A stretch of 64,000 nucleotides of DNA from JAFAMS01 sp963715815 (GTDB lineage Bacteria; Vulcanimicrobiota; Vulcanimicrobiia; Vulcanimicrobiales; Vulcanimicrobiaceae). The translations under genes and the position numbers were made by a program. The notes beneath the pieces were generated by a model. That model was not told where the DNA came from. It did no database searches and was given only the letters and a program-made list of their open reading frames with translations. Location of the stretch: NCBI GenBank assembly GCA_963715815.1, contig OY970278.1, forward strand, positions 2,728,001 through 2,792,000. The letters run 5' to 3'. Of the stretch, positions 7,865-15,622 are shown piece by piece; position 1 is the stretch's first letter; the number at the start of each line of letters is the position of its first letter.

Positions 7865-8460
7865 GCGAACCGCGCATCCTCAACGTCTGGTCCGACGTTG
7901 TTTGACCCTACTGCTATCTCGGCTCGGTCTGGGTCGAACAAGCTGCGCGAGAGCTCGACGCAAAGCTACGCTGGCTTCCCTTCGAGCTGCATCCCGAGAC
8001 GCCGCCGGAGGGTGCGCCGAAGCCGTTCCCGCCGGAAGCCTGGCCCGCAATTCGCGAGCGTCTGATCCGCACGGCGCAGATGGTCGGTCTACCAATCGAT
8101 CCGCCATCGCGCAACTTCAATTCGCGCCTCGCGCTCGAGACAGCCGAATTGATTCGCTCGCTCGGCGGCGATGATGCGTCCGGCGCATTTCATCACGATG
8201 TGTCGCGCGCGTTTTTCACCGAGCAGGCCGACATCGCGAAGCTCGCAACGATCGTTCCGATTGCCGATCGTTATGGCGCATCCGCATCGGACGTCGAGAA
8301 CGCATGGGCGCAGCACCGGTTCGCAACGACGGTCGACGACTTTATCGGCGCAGCGCACCGGGCCGGCGTAACCGGCGTTCCTGCGATGGCATGGCCGAAT
8401 CGAATGGCAGTCGTCGGGATGCAGCCGCCCGAAAATCTCGTCCGCCTTCTGCGGAACTAG
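7861..8460 (+). CDS. DsbA/FrnE-family thioredoxin-fold oxidoreductase, selenoprotein (UxxC), in-frame TGA at 7903-7905
   Basis: From ATG 7861 the frame reads MSEPRILNVWSDVV, then TGA, then PYCYLGSVWVEQA and on without a stop to TAG at 8458-8460: 199 residues counting the recoded codon. FrnE/2-hydroxychromene-isomerase-type DsbA proteins carry SD-x-x-C-P-W-C-Y-L-G here, so the TGA falls exactly on the first redox Cys and gives Sec15-Pro-Tyr-Cys18. The rest is canonical: FELHPETPPEG, ARAFFTEQADI-like VSRAFFTEQADI (helical insert) and the cis-Pro loop GVTGVPAMAW, ending VVGMQPPENLVRLL. The flanking frame is intact and codon use is uniform, which argues against decay. A SECIS-like hairpin follows the TGA (separate entry). 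A TGC-to-TGA consensus error is the main alternative. Conventional calling would give only a truncated product from 8080. Confidence 0.85.
7913..7943 (+). promoter_or_regulatory. Putative bacterial SECIS element
   Basis: An RNA hairpin directly downstream of the TGA. Apical stem 7919-7925 pairs with 7931-7937 (UCGGCUC/GGGUCGA, 7 bp with two G-U) around the 5-nt loop GGUCU (7926-7930). After a small internal loop, GCU 7913-7915 can pair with AGC 7941-7943. The loop begins 20 nt after the TGA; in E. coli fdhF, as I recall it, the same GGUCU loop begins 18 nt after its UGA, and the loop G and U are what SelB reads. The hairpin is wholly inside the coding frame, as bacterial SECIS elements are. 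Confidence 0.75.
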
Positions 8461-8462
8461 CG

Positions 8463-8627
8463 ATGCAACACACGTGCGATAAGTGCGGAAAATCGCTGAT
8501 CGGCGAAGAGAGCGTCATGCTGTGCGAATACAGTCATGCGTTTTGCATGGCGTGCGCGAAGTCGAATGACGATCACTGCTTCAACTGTGGTGAGGAGCTG
8601 ATCGAGTGCGAGGGTCCGAAGGGTTAG
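8463..8627 (+). CDS. DUF1272 zinc-ribbon-like small protein
   Basis: 54 residues. Eight cysteines in pairs (CDKCG, MLCEY, FCMAC, CFNCG) give the spacing of the DUF1272 family, a small zinc-ribbon protein of unknown function. ATG at 8463 is two bases after the stop of the selenoprotein gene, so it is the third gene of that unit. Its TAG overlaps the TAA of the convergent gene through TTAG at 8624-8627. Confidence 0.8.
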   Translation: MQHTCDKCGKSLIGEESVMLCEYSHAFCMACAKSNDDHCFNCGEELIECEGPKG

Positions 8628-9046
8628 AGCTTCGTACAGATGTCGCCGCCGCGATCGATCGTTTTGCCGTTTTGGAATTGCTGGAACTTGCGGTCGTATT
8701 CCGTCGGACTTTTGATGAGGTACTGTATCCGGCCATAGAGTGCATCGCCGCCACCGCTCGGATAGTACGGTCCCGTCCAGATCCATGTGCCGTTCACGGG
8801 GCCGACCGAGGTTAGATTCGCGTAGGAACCGTCGGCGTGAAAATCGCGATAAACATAGCCGCGTAAGCCTTCAACGTAACCGAAAACGGCGACGCCGCCC
8901 GGATGTTTCGGATTTCCGTAGACGACCCTGACCCACGGCGAGCCCTTCGAAAGCGGCGAGAAGCTCCAGTGCACGGGGCCGCACATCCACGAACCCGTGA
9001 AGTATTTCATCGCGGTCATAAGGACCGCGAACACCAGCATCATCAT
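8624..9046 (-). CDS. Membrane-anchored or exported protein of unknown function
   Basis: 140 residues with a short N-terminal hydrophobic stretch (MMMLVFAVLMTAMKYFTGSW) that could be a signal anchor. The body is rich in aromatic residues and Gly (GPVHWSFSPL, GVAVFGYVEGLRGYVYRDFHADGS, GTWIWTGPYYPSGGG), looks like a beta fold, and has one C-terminal CTKL. I do not recognise the family. Its ATG overlaps the end of the upstream heme-protein gene by 4 nt, so it is the third gene of a three-gene operon read from 10745. Confidence 0.6.
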   Translation of the reverse strand: MMMLVFAVLMTAMKYFTGSWMCGPVHWSFSPLSKGSPWVRVVYGNPKHPGGVAVFGYVEGLRGYVYRDFHADGSYANLTSVGPVNGTWIWTGPYYPSGGGDALYGRIQYLIKSPTEYDRKFQQFQNGKTIDRGGDICTKL

Positions 9047-10155
9047 TGCTTTGAACTACACAGTGCGGACGCTTGCGGTTTCGCCGCGTCGGTATCGTCG
9101 ATAGCGCAGAACGGGATCGACCAGACGAAATCGGCCTGCGTCGCGATGCGCCTTGCGCTGTCGGGCGACCAGAACCACGCCGGATTGACGGCTCCGACGA
9201 ATGGATTCCCCGCGGAATCGAAGCCGCCGAACGACGTCATTTTGCCGTTGCGATCGAACGCTGCGCGAGCATGGCAGGTCATACACGAGGATTGTGCGAC
9301 GAAGCCGTTTTCGGTGACGGAGTTACCAAGGCGCAGCGCAACACCAGTCGTGTCGGTGAAATCGCTCTGCGTGCCTTTGAGGCAATAGTGCGTGAAGGCC
9401 GGATCGATCTTGGCGTGCGCAAACAGCGCGGCGAGCGCCGCCGCGTGCGGACACGCGCCGTAGCCTGCATTATGGGACGCATTCGGCGCGACAAACGCAA
9501 CTTGCGCACCGAACGAATCGCTGCAGCCTAGCGTATCGCAGCGCGCCGGACTGTTTTCGTGTTCGAACGTTGCCCAGGTCCAGTTCGGCACGGCTTTCGA
9601 GATGATGTGCATCGAGACGAGCGCATACGCTCGGCCGCTCGTGTCCTTGCTCACATGATAGATACGATTTGCCTGCGACGGATCGCCGCTGTATCCGGGG
9701 ATGCGCTCGACCGGATACCAGTTAGCTTTCACTTCGACTGCGTCGACCGGGAAGCGTAACGTCGTCCCATATGCGGCCTGCAAACCACGCACCGAATACA
9801 AGTGATTGTTCAAGATGAAGTCGTACGCGGCTTGATTACGGTTCGTTTCTTCGCCCGCGCCTTCGAGACTCGGATCGTGCGCGGCGACGAGTGCCTGCGG
9901 TGACAAACGCAAGGGATAGTGCGCGCGCGTGAAACGCGCGGGCTTGACCGTAAATGTGTCGCCGTCGTTCGGCCAAGTCTCAAACAGCGCGTCGTTGTTT
10001 CCGGGTGTCGCTACGTCGGCGTTGACTTGCAGAAAGAGCGCCCACGCCAGCTGATCGGGCACATTCATCGCCGGGTTCGGCGCGGTCTGGGCCGCGGCGA
10101 GCTTTGCGATCAATACGATCGCGACGATCGATCCGGCCCAGGCCGGGAATTTCAC
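9043..10155 (-). CDS. Exported protein with a single heme c motif
   Basis: 370 residues, GTG start. Signal peptide (residues 1-22, cleavage after AAA-QT). One CMTCH heme c attachment site lies near residue 293 (SSCMTCHARAAFDR). Upstream are WTWATFEHENSPARCD and additional paired Cys (CDTLGCSD), suggesting disulfides, so the protein probably acts in the periplasm or on the surface. Proteins of this build are usually annotated as cytochrome-c-domain hypotheticals. It overlaps both neighbours by 4 nt, giving a tightly coupled operon; a role in extracytoplasmic redox is inference. Confidence 0.65.
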   Translation of the reverse strand: MKFPAWAGSIVAIVLIAKLAAAQTAPNPAMNVPDQLAWALFLQVNADVATPGNNDALFETWPNDGDTFTVKPARFTRAHYPLRLSPQALVAAHDPSLEGAGEETNRNQAAYDFILNNHLYSVRGLQAAYGTTLRFPVDAVEVKANWYPVERIPGYSGDPSQANRIYHVSKDTSGRAYALVSMHIISKAVPNWTWATFEHENSPARCDTLGCSDSFGAQVAFVAPNASHNAGYGACPHAAALAALFAHAKIDPAFTHYCLKGTQSDFTDTTGVALRLGNSVTENGFVAQSSCMTCHARAAFDRNGKMTSFGGFDSAGNPFVGAVNPAWFWSPDSARRIATQADFVWSIPFCAIDDTDAAKPQASALCSSKQ

Positions 10156-10745
10156 GGGATGCTGTACGACGCGAGCGTGCAGGTCGTCGCCGGCAAATTG
10201 AGCGGCGACGATGCAGCCAAATCGGTTTGTACTTCGCCGACGCCCTTCACCATGTACAGCGTGCGCGGAAACGGTAGAGGCGGGTGTCCATTATCCGTTT
10301 CTTTGAAGACGGCAACACCGGTGTAAACGGTCGCGTAACTCGTCACGGTCGTCAAACCCGCATATGTAACCGTGATCATGCTGCCGTAACCGTCGGGCAG
10401 CGAAAAATTCTGTCCCATGACCGGATTGACGGGCAGCTCCAGTTGCGGCGGATTGATTTGAACGCTTGGATACGTCGGCGCGAAAAGCCAGCCGCCCGTC
10501 TTCGTGCCTGCAGAATCGTTCATTTGCAGCTCGCCGAGTTGCACGCTGGGTTGACCCGGGATCGTCAGCGACAGCATGTTCACGAATCCGGAGACGCCGT
10601 TGATCGAGCCGTTCGAAATGGTTCGCGTCGCCGCAATTCCGCCCGAACAACTGTAAATGTAGCGCGCACCCGCAACGAGAGGTTGATACGGTTGCAAATT
10701 CGCTTGCGCCAAAGCGCCTGCCAGTAAAACCGCGAGCGGCGTCAT
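10152..10745 (-). CDS. Exported protein of unknown function
   Basis: 197 residues from the ATG at 10745, which is preceded by GGAGAAG. An upstream extension of the frame would run into the divergent TRAP gene, so this start is preferred. Signal peptide MTPLAVLLAGALAQA. The mature part is beta-rich (ARYIYSCSGGIAATRT, SMITVTYAGLTTVTSYATVYTG) and ends with TTCTLASYSIP; two Cys could form a disulfide. First gene of the secreted heme module. No family recognised. Confidence 0.65.
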   Translation of the reverse strand: MTPLAVLLAGALAQANLQPYQPLVAGARYIYSCSGGIAATRTISNGSINGVSGFVNMLSLTIPGQPSVQLGELQMNDSAGTKTGGWLFAPTYPSVQINPPQLELPVNPVMGQNFSLPDGYGSMITVTYAGLTTVTSYATVYTGVAVFKETDNGHPPLPFPRTLYMVKGVGEVQTDLAASSPLNLPATTCTLASYSIP

Positions 10746-10838
10746 GGGTGTCTCTTCTCCGGCAGATTTCGAGTTCCCTAAGCGATGCGTATATCTAAGG
10801 AAGGCAGCGACTCGAAAAGCGCGGAAAGCCTGCGCCCC

Positions 10839-11846
10839 ATGCAAAATAGACGCCGTTTCCTTGCCGCCTCGGCTGCGACCGCGTTTGCAGTAAATTTCGT
10901 CCGCTTTCCGGGCGAGGCCGCCGAATTCACCATGAAGATCGGGACCGACAATCCCGAGACGCATCCGACCAACGTTCGGCTCAAAGCGATGACCGACAAG
11001 GTCCGCTCGCAGACGAACGGCCGCCTCGAGCTGAGCGTCTTTCCGAACAGCATTCTCGGCGGCGACAGTCAGATGCTCACGCAGGTTCGCTCCGGCGCGC
11101 TGCAGCTCTGGTGCGCGCCCGACAATGTGCTTGCCAACGTCGTAAGCGTCGCGGCGATCAGCAACGTCGGCTTTGCTTTCAACGACGCCAAGCAAGGCTT
11201 TGCGGCGATGGACGGTGCGCTGGGAGCGTATATTCGAAATCAAACGCCCAAAGCCGGCATGTACACGTTCGCGAAAATCTGGGACAATGGCGTCCGCCAG
11301 ATCACGACCAGCACAAAACCGATCACGCAGGCTAGCGATATGCTCGGTTTCAAAATTCGCGTACCGAACAGCCCCGTCGCGATCGCCATGTTCAGAGCTA
11401 TCGGCGCCTCTCCGTCGCCGGTCGACTCAAAAGAAATGTACACGGCTCTTCAAACGCGCGTCATGGATGGGCAAGAAAACTCGCTTGCCGTGATCGAGAC
11501 GTACAAGCTGTACGAAGTCCAGAAGTATTGCTCGATCTCGAACCACATGTGGGCAGGTTACTGGATGATCATGAACTCGGCCGCGAAGGACTCGCTTGCG
11601 AAAGACGTCTTCGACGTGCTCGAGCGGAACGTCAACGAAACCGCACTTCTGCAGCGTGCCGACGTCGAAAACTTGAATGCGACCTTGCAACCGACACTGA
11701 CGCAGCAAGGCTTGACGTTCAACAACGTCAACCGCGACACGTTCAAAGCCAAGCTTCGCGAGTCCGGATTTTACGATCAGCAAAAGAAAGCGTACGGTGA
11801 CGAAGCCTGGGCACTCCTCGAGAAAGCGGTCGGTAAGCTCACCTAA
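10839..11846 (+). CDS. TRAP transporter substrate-binding protein (DctP family)
   Basis: 335 residues from the ATG at 10839; an upstream in-frame ATG at 10785 would add 18 charged residues before the signal, so the internal start is preferred. The N terminus MQNRRRFLAASAATAFA is a twin-arginine (RRxFL) signal. The mature domain follows the DctP plan: MKIGTDNPETHPTNVRLKAM, LSVFPNSILGGDSQML, the conserved KIRVPNSPVAIAMFRAIGASPSPV with the ligand-binding Arg, and LYEVQKYCSISNHMW. The substrate is probably a carboxylate. DctQ/DctM membrane subunits are not adjacent. Confidence 0.88.
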   Translation: MQNRRRFLAASAATAFAVNFVRFPGEAAEFTMKIGTDNPETHPTNVRLKAMTDKVRSQTNGRLELSVFPNSILGGDSQMLTQVRSGALQLWCAPDNVLANVVSVAAISNVGFAFNDAKQGFAAMDGALGAYIRNQTPKAGMYTFAKIWDNGVRQITTSTKPITQASDMLGFKIRVPNSPVAIAMFRAIGASPSPVDSKEMYTALQTRVMDGQENSLAVIETYKLYEVQKYCSISNHMWAGYWMIMNSAAKDSLAKDVFDVLERNVNETALLQRADVENLNATLQPTLTQQGLTFNNVNRDTFKAKLRESGFYDQQKKAYGDEAWALLEKAVGKLT

Positions 11847-12715
11847 TGGCGTTTCCGTGGCCTGACGGAAAGCGCATCGCCGTTTGTCTCACATGGGATG
11901 TCGACGGCGAATCGGCACTCTACTTTCGCGTCCCAGACCGCTCGCGAAATCAGCTCGGCGAGCTGCATCAGCGGCTCTTCGGCCCGCAAATCGGCGTTGG
12001 ACGCATCTTGCGCATGCTCGAACGGCATGGCGTTCCCGGAACGTTTTACGTTCCGTCGTACATCGCAACGATCCATCCCGAGGCGGTTGAGGCGTTCGTG
12101 CGAGCCGGGTATCCGGTTGGATTGCACGGCCACATTCATGAGGCACTCGAGCTTCTCGATGAAGAGCGCGAAAACGAGGTTTTGCGTCTCTCAAAAGAGA
12201 TTCTCGGCGAGCTTTGCGGGTACACACCGACACTGTACCGCGCGCCGGGCTGGGAGCTCAATCGGCGCACGCCCGAGATACTCGTACGGCACGGTTGCCG
12301 TTCCGATTCGAGCTTGATGGATGACGAATCGCCTTACGCGCTCGAAACGCCGGCTGGACCACTGATCGAGATTCCGATTCAATGGGCGCTCGACGACGCG
12401 GAATACTGGGCCCACACGCGCACCAATCGGGACAAAGCACTGGCCGATCCCGAGACCGTCTTCCGGTTCTGGTCGGATGAGTTCGACGGCATGTACGAAG
12501 ACGGCGCGTGCTACGTGCTCACGCTGCATCCGTTCATCTCAGGCCGGCACGTCAGCATGAAGACGATCGACCGCCTCATCCGACACATCAAAGGTTTTGA
12601 CGGCGTATGGTGGACGACGATCGAAGGCGTCACCGCCCATTGCGAAAAGCTTTTGGCCGCGGGCAAATTGCCGATTAAGCAATCGCCTCTACCGGAGCCT
12701 ATACGGACGCGGTAG
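11846..12715 (+). CDS. Polysaccharide deacetylase / PuuE-like (NodB fold) hydrolase
   Basis: 289 residues. Starts with WPDGKRIAVCLTWDVDGE, where the DVD pair corresponds to the NodB Asp residues, followed by GVPGTFYVPSYIA, GYPVGLHGHIHE (metal His region), APGWELN and a C-terminal VLTLHPFISGRH. This arrangement matches the HpPgdA/PuuE branch, which includes peptidoglycan deacetylase-like proteins and cyclic-amide hydrolases such as allantoinase. ATG overlaps the TAA of the TRAP gene (TAATG). Coupling to a TRAP binding protein favours a small-molecule catabolic role over cell-wall modification, which is inference. Confidence 0.82.
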   Translation: MAFPWPDGKRIAVCLTWDVDGESALYFRVPDRSRNQLGELHQRLFGPQIGVGRILRMLERHGVPGTFYVPSYIATIHPEAVEAFVRAGYPVGLHGHIHEALELLDEERENEVLRLSKEILGELCGYTPTLYRAPGWELNRRTPEILVRHGCRSDSSLMDDESPYALETPAGPLIEIPIQWALDDAEYWAHTRTNRDKALADPETVFRFWSDEFDGMYEDGACYVLTLHPFISGRHVSMKTIDRLIRHIKGFDGVWWTTIEGVTAHCEKLLAAGKLPIKQSPLPEPIRTR

Positions 12716-14318
12716 CGTAGCGCTCGCGGAGCGTTTTCTTCGAGACTTTTCCGGTCGCGGTATACGGCATCTCGTCAATGAACACGATCTCATCAGGTAG
12801 CCACCAGCTCGCGACTTTCGGCTTTAGAAATGCGATAATCGTATCGCGATCGACGTCGCCTCCGGCGCGCCTGCGCACGACGAGCATCGGACGCTCGCCC
12901 CACTCGACGCTCGGCATCGCAATCGCCGCAACTTCGGCGATGTCCGGATGACCGAGTGCCGCATTCTCCAAATCGATCGAGCTAATCCACTCGCCGCCTG
13001 ATTTGATCAGATCTTTGGCGCGATCCGTGATCGTCAAATAGCCTGTTGGACTTATGGTCACGATGTCGCCGGTGCGGAACCATCCGTCCTTCGTGAACGC
13101 CAATTCCGTTGCCACGGGATTCTCGTAGTACGCGCTCGCGATCCATGGTCCGCGAATGCAGAGCTCACCTTGCGCTTCGCCGTCGTTCGGCAACGTCGCG
13201 CCGGCGGGATCGATGATTTTCATGTCGACGCCGTACAAGCAGTGGCCGGCCATCGATTGATACTTGCGCACGTCGGGCGATTCACGAATCTCGCTCGGCA
13301 AGCAACCGGTCGTGCAGACCGGGCTTGCTTCGGTCATTCCCCAGCCTTGCGCAACCTCAATGCCGCGTTTCTCGAAGGCTTCGATCATCGTCGGTGGCGC
13401 GGCCGAGCCGCCGACGCGCATCGCTCGCAGTGTCGTCAGCTGCAATTCGTTTTCTTCGATATAGGTCAACAACCGCTGCCATACTGCCGGGACGCCGCCC
13501 GCGGTCTTCACGCCCTCGGCTTCCATCAGCTCGTAAATCTGCTTACCTTCGTAGCCCGAACCGGGAAGGACGAGCTTCGTACCCATCATCGGCGCCGAGT
13601 ATGGAATGCCCCAACCGTTGACGTGGAACATCGGCACGAGCGGCAGCGCACAGTTTCTCCCGTCAATGCGCCGATTCTGATCGACGCCGGCTGCGGAAAG
13701 CGCGTGCAAAACCGTCGAGCGATGACTGTACATCACGCCTTTCGGATCGCCGGTTGTCCCCGAGGTGTAACACAGCGATGACGCCGTGCGTTCGTCGAAG
13801 ACCGGCCACTCGATCCGATCGGGTTGCACAGCCAAGAGCGATTCGTAGCAGTGCACGTTGGGAAGCGACGTCTTGGGCATCGTCGATTCCCCGGTGAGGA
13901 TCACATAGCCGCGTACGGATTTGAGTACTGCAGCGATCGCCTCAAGTATCGGCACGAACGTGAGATCCGAAAAAATGTACCGGTCCTGCGCGTGCTCGAT
14001 GATGTAAGCGATCTGCGCGGGATGTAAGCGCGGATTCGCGGTGTGCAACACGGCGCCGATCCCCGATACGCCGTAGTACAGCTCGAAATGGCGATACGTA
14101 TTCCAAGCCAACGTGGCGACGCGCTCGCCTGGCTCGACGCCGAGTGCACGCAGCGCGTGCGCGAGCTGCGCCGTACGGCGGGCCGCCTCACCGTATCCAT
14201 ACCGGTGAATTGGCCCTTCTACCGTCCGCGTGACGATTTCAACGTCACTATGCCATTGCGCGCCGTACGAGAGGAGCGAGCTGATCATCAGCGGCGCGTC
14301 CATCATCAGCCCGAACAT
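12699..14318 (-). CDS. Fatty-acid--CoA ligase (AMP-forming, AlkK/FadD type)
   Basis: 539 residues. ANL-superfamily motifs are all present: P-loop CYTSGTTGDPKGV (about 175-190), GWGMTEASP (A5), the GDIVTISPTGYL/ITDRAKDLIKSGGEWIS hinge, and C-terminal PYTATGKVSKKTL with the adenylation Lys. Length and the HTANPRLHPAQIAYIIEHA stretch match the medium/long-chain AlkK group. Activates free fatty acids to acyl-CoA. It shares 17 nt with the end of the convergent deacetylase gene and is followed by the LivK-type gene upstream on the same strand, 15 nt away. Confidence 0.9.
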   Translation of the reverse strand: MFGLMMDAPLMISSLLSYGAQWHSDVEIVTRTVEGPIHRYGYGEAARRTAQLAHALRALGVEPGERVATLAWNTYRHFELYYGVSGIGAVLHTANPRLHPAQIAYIIEHAQDRYIFSDLTFVPILEAIAAVLKSVRGYVILTGESTMPKTSLPNVHCYESLLAVQPDRIEWPVFDERTASSLCYTSGTTGDPKGVMYSHRSTVLHALSAAGVDQNRRIDGRNCALPLVPMFHVNGWGIPYSAPMMGTKLVLPGSGYEGKQIYELMEAEGVKTAGGVPAVWQRLLTYIEENELQLTTLRAMRVGGSAAPPTMIEAFEKRGIEVAQGWGMTEASPVCTTGCLPSEIRESPDVRKYQSMAGHCLYGVDMKIIDPAGATLPNDGEAQGELCIRGPWIASAYYENPVATELAFTKDGWFRTGDIVTISPTGYLTITDRAKDLIKSGGEWISSIDLENAALGHPDIAEVAAIAMPSVEWGERPMLVVRRRAGGDVDRDTIIAFLKPKVASWWLPDEIVFIDEMPYTATGKVSKKTLRERYATASV

Positions 14319-14333
14319 GACGCGTTCTTTCAG

Positions 14334-15566
14334 TTACTTACGTGCAGACATCAACGTTCCGAAATTTACCCACTTTCCGTCGGTATATTTCGAGAGCTGC
14401 ATCTGACGGATTGGGAAGTGATCGTCCGGAGAGGTCTCGATGACCATCCCGGGCAGCACGAACGGATTGTTCGTTTCGTGCAGGTGAAGTGCGGCTTGCA
14501 TGATGTTCTCACGCGTCAGATTCTTGCCGGCCTTGGTCAAGGCGTCCATCATCGTGAACGCCGCACCCATGCCGTAGAGATAAAATGAGTCGGCCGGATC
14601 GGAACCCGGAGCATACTTCGCAAGGATCTCGTGCTCGAGCTTGATGCCCGGATCGTTCTGCATCGCCGTGTCGCTCGGATCTTTTAGATACTGAATCGAG
14701 ATGACCCCGTTGGTCGCTGCCGCTCCGCCTTGCTGCGTCGCCGCACGCATCACGGACTGCGAGTTTGACACGACGTTGAGATAAACGGTCGGCTTCCACG
14801 AGAGTTGGCTGATCGCGGCCAGTGACTGCGCGCTGAACTTCGGCGTTGCGAAGATAAAAACCGTATCCGCGCCGCTGCTCTTGAGCGTCGCAATCTGCGA
14901 TTTTACATCAGGATCGGTCGTCTCATAGCTAACCGCTTTTACGATCAGATTCGACTTCGCACCGAGGCCCTTATTCAAGCCGTTGAGATAGTCTTGGCCG
15001 TAATCGTCGTTCTGGTAGATGACGCCGATCTTCGAATTGGGATCGTGCGCAAGCAAGTATTTCGCGTAAACGATCGATTCGGCCTGATAATCAGGTTGCC
15101 AGCCGATCGTCCACGGAAATTTCGCCGAATCCATTGCCCACGTCGTCGCGCCGGTCGCGACGAATAGCTGCGGAACTTTGTTGTCGTTCAGATAGGGACG
15201 CAAAACCGTATTGACCGGCGTGCCCAACGGGTTGAACATCGCGAACACGTGATCTTGCTCGACGAGCTGTTTGGTGAGCGTCAGCGATTGCGGCGGATTA
15301 TAGCCGTCGTCGAGATCTTTGTAGATGACCTTGCGACCGTAGACGCCGCCTTTGGCGTCGTTGATGTAATCGAAATAGGCTTTCGCGCCTTTCCCGATCG
15401 AACTGTATGCCGACGCCGGTCCGCTGTACGGATGGACGCCGCCCAAGAGAATCTGCGTACTGGTCACGCCCGGGACACTCTGTCCGGTAACCGGCGCGAT
15501 CGTAGCCAAACTGAGGGCTACAACCGCAACGATGGACGAGACGAACCAACCTCTATGTGCGTTCAT
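14334..15566 (-). CDS. ABC transporter substrate-binding protein (LivK/Peripla_BP_6 type)
   Basis: 410 residues with a signal peptide (hydrophobic 11-27). The type I periplasmic fold is clear: TQILLGGVHPYSGPASAYSSIGKGAKAYFDYIN, KLIGVIYQNDDYGQDYLNGL-like hinge segment, and VKSQIATLKSSGADTVFIFATPKFSAQSLAAI. Such proteins bind amino acids or aromatic and acyl acids. Placement directly before an acyl-CoA ligase on the same strand suggests a carboxylic acid that is then activated. Membrane components are absent here. Confidence 0.88.
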   Translation of the reverse strand: MNAHRGWFVSSIVAVVALSLATIAPVTGQSVPGVTSTQILLGGVHPYSGPASAYSSIGKGAKAYFDYINDAKGGVYGRKVIYKDLDDGYNPPQSLTLTKQLVEQDHVFAMFNPLGTPVNTVLRPYLNDNKVPQLFVATGATTWAMDSAKFPWTIGWQPDYQAESIVYAKYLLAHDPNSKIGVIYQNDDYGQDYLNGLNKGLGAKSNLIVKAVSYETTDPDVKSQIATLKSSGADTVFIFATPKFSAQSLAAISQLSWKPTVYLNVVSNSQSVMRAATQQGGAAATNGVISIQYLKDPSDTAMQNDPGIKLEHEILAKYAPGSDPADSFYLYGMGAAFTMMDALTKAGKNLTRENIMQAALHLHETNNPFVLPGMVIETSPDDHFPIRQMQLSKYTDGKWVNFGTLMSARK

Positions 15567-15622
15567 GCCTCTCCCCTCTGCGTTTTGCGGTGGCCTGTGT
15601 TACGCTCGAAGGGAACGAATCC

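Noticed and set aside
7861..8079. Pseudogene reading of the DsbA/FrnE gene because of the TGA
   Set aside because: Only one stop occurs, it falls on the redox Cys, the frame is open on both sides, and a SECIS-like hairpin follows. Errors elsewhere in the window are insertions, not substitutions.
10746..11243. N-terminal extension of the exported protein to 11243
   Set aside because: It would lie antisense across the TRAP gene; the ATG at 10745 has a good ribosome site and a clear signal peptide.
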